A DNA stretch of 64,000 nucleotides from Gemmatimonadota bacterium (GTDB lineage: Bacteria; Gemmatimonadota; Gemmatimonadetes; Gemmatimonadales; GWC2-71-9): contig JADJPD010000003.1 of the NCBI GenBank assembly GCA_016713435.1, positions 620,001-684,000 on the forward strand, given 5' to 3'. The first letter of the stretch is position 1. Every line of letters begins with the position of its first letter. Shown here piece after piece: positions 59,037-64,000 of the stretch. Under the pieces are notes generated by a model. The model ran no database searches and was not told the DNA's origin. It saw only the letters and a list, made by a program, of their open reading frames with translations. The position numbers and the translations under genes were made by a program.

Positions 59037-59855
59037 ATGCCGCTCGACTTTCCGATCGCCCGCACGGCGTTCTACTGCACCACGCTCCGCGCCGATGACG
59101 CCGCCGCCCCGCATCCCGTCTGCAACGACCACCTCGCCGCGCGCTTCGTCACGCCGGAGATCCGGCAGCTCATGGCGCCCGCCCTGGCGCATCCCGGCCC
59201 GGCCGCCGGCAACGTCGCCCGGCACCGCATCATTGACGACCTGCTCCGCGCCGCCCTCGCCGCCGACCCCACCCGCCGCATCCTCCTCCAGGGCGCGGGC
59301 TTCGACACCCGCGCCTTCCGCCTCCCCGGCGGCCGCTGGTTCGAGGTGGACGACCCCGGCCTCCTCGCCTACAAGGAAGCCCGCCTGCCGGCGGCCGAGG
59401 CGCCGAACCCCCTCACCCGCATCCCCATCGACTTCGCCACCGAGTCGGTGCGCGACCGCCTCGCCCCCCTCGCCGGCGACGATCCCGTGCTCATCGTCCT
59501 CGAGGGCGTCCTGATGTACCTGCCTGACGAAGTGATCGTGGAGCTGGGCCGCACCCTCCTGGCCCTCTTCCCCAACCACCAGCTCCTCGCCGACGTCCAG
59601 AGCCCGAAGTTCCGCCACCGCTACAGCGGCCCCATCGCGCAGGAGCTCGAGAACCTCGGCGCCCACTTCGCCGACCGCCACGAACACCCGGCCGCGCTCC
59701 TCGCACGCGCCGGCTACCGCCGCATCGCCACCACCTCGATCATCGCCCGCGCCGTGGACGCCGGCACCTTCCGCATCCCCCGCTGGCTCCTCGCCACCTT
59801 CCTCCGCGAACTCCGCGACGGCTACGCCATCTGGCAGCTCGAGCGGGCGCGCTGA
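59037..59855 (+). CDS. SAM-dependent methyltransferase (leucine carboxyl methyltransferase-like)
   Basis: 272 residues from ATG at 59037. Segments typical of the LCM/PPM family are visible: ARFVTPEIRQLM, RHRIIDDLLRAAL, RILLQGAGFDTRAFRL (the SAM-binding loop), WFEVDDPGLLAYKEARL, and VLIVLEGVLMYL. Such enzymes methylate carboxyl groups of small molecules or proteins. The acceptor is unknown and no biosynthetic cluster is adjacent. The frame is intact. Its stop lies 20 bp before the second 228-bp element. Confidence 0.9.
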   Translation: MPLDFPIARTAFYCTTLRADDAAAPHPVCNDHLAARFVTPEIRQLMAPALAHPGPAAGNVARHRIIDDLLRAALAADPTRRILLQGAGFDTRAFRLPGGRWFEVDDPGLLAYKEARLPAAEAPNPLTRIPIDFATESVRDRLAPLAGDDPVLIVLEGVLMYLPDEVIVELGRTLLALFPNHQLLADVQSPKFRHRYSGPIAQELENLGAHFADRHEHPAALLARAGYRRIATTSIIARAVDAGTFRIPRWLLATFLRELRDGYAIWQLERAR

Positions 59856-59875
59856 CGGGGCTGGTCGTCCTGGTT

Positions 59876-60103
59876 CACCGCAGAGGCGCGGAGACGCAGA
59901 GGGCCGCAGAGGACCTGCGCTCGGAATGGGGGGATCGGCCCAAGGTGAGTGCAGTGAATTGAGGGTGGACTGGCAGCCAGGGTGGGGGACGGTGCGGAAC
60001 CCGACCCGGCACCCACAAAAACACAGCGGGCTCACCTTGCGGTGAGCCCACCATCCCCGAGCAGTTCCTCTGCGGCCCTCCGCGTCTCTGCGCCTCTGCG
60101 GTG
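59876..60103. mobile_element. 228-bp element with long terminal inverted repeats (copy B), MITE-like
   Basis: Same length and layout as copy A. The ends pair over 43 bp with three mismatches (left arm 59876-59918, right arm ending 60103). It contains the same inner hairpin (GGGCTCACC-TTGC-GGTGAGCCC) and the shared core (CCAAGGTGAGTGCAGTGAAT). It has no coding capacity. It lies between the methyltransferase (plus) and the truncated kinase (minus), about 120 bp from the break in the latter. Confidence 0.8.
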
Positions 60104-60111
60104 AATAAGCA

Positions 60112-60170
60112 CACCGAACCAACCCTGTCTCCGCGCCTCTGCGGTGAACCAACCGCACCGAACCAACCCT
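60112..60170. repeat. 15-bp direct repeats flanking a solo element end
   Basis: CACCGAACCAACCCT occurs at 60112-60126 and 60156-60170. Between them 60127-60146 is a single copy of the element's right terminus (CGCGCCTCTGCGGTG). It looks like a leftover of another insertion or a duplicated flank next to copy B. Confidence 0.6.
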
Positions 60171-60221
60171 CACGCCAAGAGACCCGCCAGCCCCGCCCCA
60201 AGCTCCCCCGCGCCGCCTACC

Positions 60222-61007
60222 CTTGGCCAGCCACCGCATCACCACCGCCTCCACCGCCTCCGGCACCTCCGGCCGGAGGATCCGCACCGGCAGCGCCGGC
60301 GCCTTGAGCTGCTTGGCCAGGATCGCCTGCGGCGTCCCCCCGGTGAACGGCAGCTCCCCCGTCAGCAGCTCGTACGCCACGATGCCGAGCGCGTACAGGT
60401 CGCTCTGCGCGTCCACCCGGTCGTACCCGGCCGCCTGCTCCGGGCTCATGTACTCCGGCGTCCCCACCACCACCCCGGCGCTCGTCAGCTCCACGCCCCC
60501 CGCGCTCACCACCGCCCGCGCCACGCCGAAGTCGGCCAGCACCGCCTCCGTCCCCGCCACCAGGATGTTGCCAGGCTTGAGGTCACGATGCACGATCCCC
60601 CGCGCATGCGCGTACCCGAGCGCCGCCCCGATCCGCCGGATCCACCCCACCGCCTGCGCCACCGGCACCGGCCGCCCCCTCCCCAGCACTTCCTTGAGGC
60701 TCCGCCCGGTCCAGTACGGCATGGCAAACCACGGCACCAGCGCCCCCGGCACCACCTCCGCCACCCCCGCCTCCAGCAACGGCACGATCCCCGGGTGCTG
60801 GAGCCCCTGCAGGATGGCCATCTCCCGCACGAACCGCCGCCCCGCCGGCCCCCACGCCAGGTCGGGGTACAGCAGCTTGATGGCCACCGCCTCCCCCCCG
60901 GCGGACGGTTCCGCCCGGAACACCGCCGCCGCCCCGCCCCGCGCCACTTCTCCCGTGACCCGAAACCGGTGTCCCAGCGCCTGTTGCAGCGCCCCCAGCA
61001 ATTCCAT
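60222..61007 (-). pseudogene. Ser/Thr kinase truncated after its last catalytic-domain helix
   Basis: ATG at 61007 (MELLGALQQALGHRF). The kinase is conserved to MRWLAK (60222-60239): loop ARGGAAAV, VAIK, HRDLKPGN, DFG and YMSPEQ. After AAG at 60222 the expected DP...RP segment is replaced by unrelated sequence that holds element remnants. The frame stays open for another 1.4 kb, but only as antisense of the element and the methyltransferase. There is no membrane or sensor part, so the gene looks cut by the rearrangement that brought the repeats. A short cytoplasmic kinase could still be made. Confidence 0.7.
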
Positions 61008-61030
61008 GAGCGTCTCTTCCGCCGCGTGTC

Positions 61031-61122
61031 GTCAGCCCCACTCGCCGGGACGGGTAGACCCGGGTCATCTTTGGGGGTAATGTAGGTCAGTGGGCGGTCA
61101 CGTCCACGTCATTTACCAGTCA
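61031..61122. promoter_or_regulatory. Putative SARP operator: GTCA-centred direct repeats in 11-bp phase
   Basis: GTCA begins at 61086, 61097, 61108 and 61119, exactly 11 bp apart, each with a purine or C before it. Two more GTCA at 61064 and 61031 are in the same phase (22 and 33 bp away). Direct repeats at one-turn spacing are the known target of SARP regulators, and a SARP-type gene starts at 61142. The array also lies 24 to 115 bp upstream of the divergent kinase. Identification is by pattern only. Confidence 0.55.
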
Positions 61123-61141
61123 TTCGGCGTCGGACTCCCCC

Positions 61142-61876
61142 GTGCGCTACTCGCTCCGGACCTTCGGCGGCCTCGCCCTGATCGATAACGAGACAGGGGA
61201 GCCGGTCGCCGAGAATCGCCGCAAGGCTCTCGCGATCCTGGCCATCCTCGCGGTGGCCGGGGACCTCGCCGTCAGCCGTGACAAGGTGGCCGCCTACCTC
61301 TGGGGCGACGGCAACCCCGACCGCGTCCGCGGCGTCCTCAAGCAGACCCTCTACATCCTCAAGAAGGACCTCGCCGACGCCGAGCCCGTGACCGGCGGGC
61401 CCGACCTCCGCCTCAACCACGCCCTCATCGGCGACGACCTCGCCCTCTTCGAGCAGGCCGCCCGCGAGCACGACTCCATGCAGGTGGTGGACCTCTACCG
61501 CGGCCCCTTCCTCGACGGCTTCCACCTCCCCGAGGCGCCCCGCTTCGAGCACTGGGTGGACACCCAGCGCGACCGCCTCGCGCGCATCTTCGCCAGCCAT
61601 GTCGAGCGCGTGGCGCTCGCCGCCATGGGCCGCGGCGACTCGCAGGCCGCCGTCGACTGGTGGGCCCGCGTCGTCGAGTTCGACCCCTACGACACCCGCG
61701 CCGTCAGCGGCCTGCTCCACGCCTGCCTCGCCGCCGGCGACCGCCCCCGCGCCATCCTCCTGGCCGAGCGCCACATGGGGCTCCTCCGCAAGCAACTCGA
61801 GATCACCCCGGACCCGGAGATCCGCCGCCTCGTGGAGCTGGCGAGAGCCCGCCCGGTCGCGGGCACCGGCAACTAG
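61142..61876 (+). CDS. SARP-type transcriptional regulator (winged helix plus BTAD)
   Basis: 244 residues, GTG at 61142. The N-terminal half (LRTFGGLALIDNETGEPV, then RKALAILAILAV, KVAAYLWGDGNPDRVRGVLKQTLYILKKDL) is the OmpR-like winged helix of SARP proteins. Residues about 100-240 form the BTAD helical repeat domain (DLYRGPFLDGFHLPEAPRFEHWVDTQRDRL). SARPs activate promoters by binding tandem 11-bp repeats. The gene is followed after 9 bp by a kinase, so kinase control of the regulator is possible (as for EmbR and PknH). The repeats upstream suggest autoregulation. Confidence 0.88.
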   Translation: MRYSLRTFGGLALIDNETGEPVAENRRKALAILAILAVAGDLAVSRDKVAAYLWGDGNPDRVRGVLKQTLYILKKDLADAEPVTGGPDLRLNHALIGDDLALFEQAAREHDSMQVVDLYRGPFLDGFHLPEAPRFEHWVDTQRDRLARIFASHVERVALAAMGRGDSQAAVDWWARVVEFDPYDTRAVSGLLHACLAAGDRPRAILLAERHMGLLRKQLEITPDPEIRRLVELARARPVAGTGN

Positions 61877-61885
61877 CCGCCTCCC

Positions 61886-64000
61886 ATGACCGCACCCAGG
61901 GAAGGGTGGGACGAGGCACGCCTCGAGACCCTGCGCGCGGAGCTCGCGCAGCGCCTCGGCGCCCACTTCCGCATCGGCGGCGAGCTGGGCCGCGGCGGCA
62001 TGGCCGTCGTCTACCTCGCCGACGACCTGCAGCGCGGCCACGCCGTCGCCCTCAAGGTCCTCCACCCTGACCTCACCAGCACCATCGGCGCCGCCCGCTT
62101 CGAGCGGGAAATCCACCCGGCCGCCACCCTCAATCACCTGGGCATCGTCCCCGTGCTCGACGCCAGCAACGCCAGCGGGCTACTGGTACACCATGCACTA
62201 CATCGACGGCGAGAGCCTCCGCCACCGCCTCGGCCGCGAGGGCCAACTCCCCCTCCCCGACGCCATCAGCCTCCTCCGCCAGGCCGCCGAGGCCATCGGC
62301 TTCGCCCACCGCCAGGGCGTGGTGCACCGGGACCTGAAGCCGGAGAACCTCCTCCTCACCCGCGACGGCCGCCTCCTCGTGGCCGACTTCGGCGTGGCCC
62401 GCACCCTCGACGACGACCTGGGCCTCACCATGACCGGCATGGCCGTCGGCACCCGGGCCTACATGAGCCCGGAGCAGCACGGCGGCGGCAAGGCCCCCGA
62501 CGCGCGCACCGACGTCTATGCCCTGGGCTGCGTGCTCTACGAATGCCTGGCCGGCGAGCCCCCCTTCACCGGGAACACCGCCAGCTCCATTGCCGCCAAG
62601 CACGTCCACGCCCCCATCCCCGACGTGCGCATCGTCCGCACCACCGCCCCCGAGGCGCTGCAGCAGGTCCTCGAGACGGCGCTCGCCAAGAGCCCCGCCG
62701 ACCGCTATCCCTCCGCCGTGGAGCTGGCGGAGGCCCTCGCCGCCGTGGCCGATCGCCCGGACCGCCCCACCCCCCGCCGCCCCTCCGGCGGCATGACCCG
62801 CAAGGTGGCCGGCGGCGTCGTGGCCCTCGGCGTCGTGGGCGCCCTCGGGGCGCTCCTCCTCCGCCCCCGCGGCGAGGCCGGCGCGCCGCCGCCCGCCAAC
62901 GTCCCCGTGCTCGCCGTGCTCCCCTTCCGCGAGCGCGAGCCCGGCACCGTCCCGGCGCCGCTCCTCCCTCGCTCACCGAGGACCTCGTCGCCGAGCTGGG
63001 CCCCACCCCCGCCTTCCGGGTGCTCGACGCCAGCCTCACCCAGGGCACCCCCGCCCGCGCCTTCCTCCGCGACAGCCTCGGCGCCACCCTCGTGGTCGAC
63101 GGCCAGGCCCGCAGCGTGGGCGACCGCCTGGTGCTCCGCGTGGCGCTCATCGACGCGAAGACCGGCACCTACCTCGACACCCTCACCGTCGAGCGCGCCC
63201 GCCGCGACTCCGCCCGCTGGGGCGAGGACCTGGCGCCCGAGCTGGCCTACAAGCTCCGCCGAGCGCTCGGCCGCCAGCGGGAGCTCCATCCGGCGCTGCA
63301 GGACACCCGAAGCAGCCTCGCCGCGAGCTACGTAGCCGAGGCGCGCGACGCGCGGGATCTCGCCGAGGAACTGGCCGCGCTGCCCGGGGATGCCGAGGGC
63401 GCCAGTGCCGACAACGCGCTCCGCCGCGCCGACTCCCTGCTCCGCCTGGCACAGCGATTCGATGGGCAGTGGCTCCGCCCCCTCCTTGATCGCGGCTGGG
63501 TGCAGCGCGACATGATCGCGCGGGCCGGCGCCCCGGACCGCCAGCGCGTGATGGTGGACTCCTTCCTCCCCACCGTGGACTCGGTCCTGGGGCGAGACTC
63601 CGCGCTGGCCGAGGCCTGGGAGCTCCGCGGCACCCTGTACGCGGCGCGGATGTGGAGCTTCGCCGACCCCCGCAAGGACTCCGTGGCCCTCGCGCAGGCC
63701 GAGCGCTCGCTCCGGCTTGCGGTGCAGTACGACAGCACCCGCGCCAAGGCATGGGCGCAGCTGTCGGACGTGGCGTATGCGCGGGGGGACTTGGTGGAAG
63801 CGGTGCGGACGGCGCAGCGGGCGCTGCGGACCGACGCTTTCATGGAGGTAGCCGAGCCGGTGATGGTCCAGCTCCTCTACACCGAGTTGGTGCTCGGCAA
63901 CTACGACCAGGCGGCGTACTGGCTGGGCCGCTACCGGCTGATCCGCCCGGGCGACTGGCGGGTGACGCAGGCCGAGCTGACCCTGCTCCGCTACGACGTG
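61886..64000 (+). CDS. Ser/Thr protein kinase with TPR-like region, two frameshifts, truncated by window edge
   Basis: ATG at 61886 (MTAPREGWDEARLETL), 9 bp after the SARP stop. Kinase motifs: GRGGMAVV, VALK, HRDLKPEN, DFG and YMSPEQ. Frame breaks: near 62170 (extra G in GCGGGCTAC; expected GYWYTMHYIDGESL) and near 62970 (expected SLTEDLVAELGPTPAF). A membrane helix (VAGGVVALGVVGALGALLL) precedes a domain resembling those of the other TPR kinases (VLAVLPFRERE) and TPR-like helices that continue past 64000. It is likely a receptor kinase paired with the SARP. Confidence 0.82.
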   Translation, partial: MTAPREGWDEARLETLRAELAQRLGAHFRIGGELGRGGMAVVYLADDLQRGHAVALKVLHPDLTSTIGAARFEREIHPAATLNHLGIVPVLDASNASGLLVHHALHRRREPPPPPRPRGPTPPPRRHQPPPPGRRGHRLRPPPGRGAPGPEAGEPPPHPRRPPPRGRLRRGPHPRRRPGPHHDRHGRRHPGLHEPGAARRRQGPRRAHRRLCPGLRALRMPGRRAPLHREHRQLHCRQARPRPHPRRAHRPHHRPRGAAAGPRDGARQEPRRPLSLRRGAGGGPRRRGRSPGPPHPPPPLRRHDPQGGRRRRGPRRRGRPRGAPPPPPRRGRRAAARQRPRARRAPLPRARARHRPGAAPPSLTEDLVAELGPTPAFRVLDASLTQGTPARAFLRDSLGATLVVDGQARSVGDRLVLRVALIDAKTGTYLDTLTVERARRDSARWGEDLAPELAYKLRRALGRQRELHPALQDTRSSLAASYVAEARDARDLAEELAALPGDAEGASADNALRRADSLLRLAQRFDGQWLRPLLDRGWVQRDMIARAGAPDRQRVMVDSFLPTVDSVLGRDSALAEAWELRGTLYAARMWSFADPRKDSVALAQAERSLRLAVQYDSTRAKAWAQLSDVAYARGDLVEAVRTAQRALRTDAFMEVAEPVMVQLLYTELVLGNYDQAAYWLGRYRLIRPGDWRVTQAELTLLRYDV

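Noticed and set aside
58797..61007. 736-codon frame continuing the truncated kinase
   Set aside because: Past 60222 it is antisense of the 228-bp element and the methyltransferase, so the length is accidental.

Overview
The window is very GC-rich, gene-dense bacterial DNA with overlapping genes. I infer Gemmatimonadota or a close relative. The reasons are the many PknB-type kinases carrying propeller (WD40/TolB-like) or TPR domains, the orphan MacB/FtsX-type permeases, a DUF5916 outer-membrane-type protein, and PAS-rich sensor kinases. No rRNA, tRNA or CRISPR was seen, so the phylum call rests on gene content alone.

Layout. 2-1354: 3'-part of an ASKHA-type (RACo-like) ATPase. 1380-17141 (minus strand): a probable operon of six membrane Ser/Thr kinases, mostly joined by 4-nt start/stop overlaps, with one 78-residue gene between kinases. 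17252-19504: PAS hybrid histidine kinase. 19611-24921 (minus): complete hoxEFUYH plus the maturation protease hoxW, a group 3d type NAD(P)-linked [NiFe] hydrogenase. 24922-26382: a gene-poor stretch with two small genes. 26493-27433: CDGSH-type Fe-S protein convergent with a glutathione peroxidase. 27529-30111: kinase with TPRs. 30491-36534: tandem paralogous GAF/PAS sensor kinases, the second with a badly degraded 3' end. 36916-39537: DUF5916 protein. 39697-50778: msrB and partner, orphan permease, a very long coiled-coil protein, CsbD, an outer-membrane-type protein, an NFACT-R protein, a DMT transporter and a serine hydrolase. 50961-54384: a kinase that reads directly into an orphan permease. 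54485-58875: lipoprotein esterase, SMP-30-like protein, LytS/LytTR two-component pair and a small gene. 59037-61007: methyltransferase and a truncated kinase. 61142-64000: SARP/BTAD regulator followed by another kinase-TPR gene that leaves the window.

Themes. Ten Hanks-type kinases (nine recognisable to the C-lobe end, one cut at its last helix) lie in 64 kb, so signalling dominates. The most interesting non-coding signals are an array of GTCA-centred direct repeats spaced exactly 11 bp in front of the SARP gene, as expected for a SARP operator. A second is a pair of 228-bp elements with about 43-bp terminal inverted repeats, each placed 20-24 bp after a stop codon; one lies just beyond the point where a kinase gene breaks off.

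Caution. About fifteen single-base frame breaks interrupt otherwise well-conserved genes, often at G/C runs. Many may be assembly errors, so genes marked as broken may be intact in the organism.
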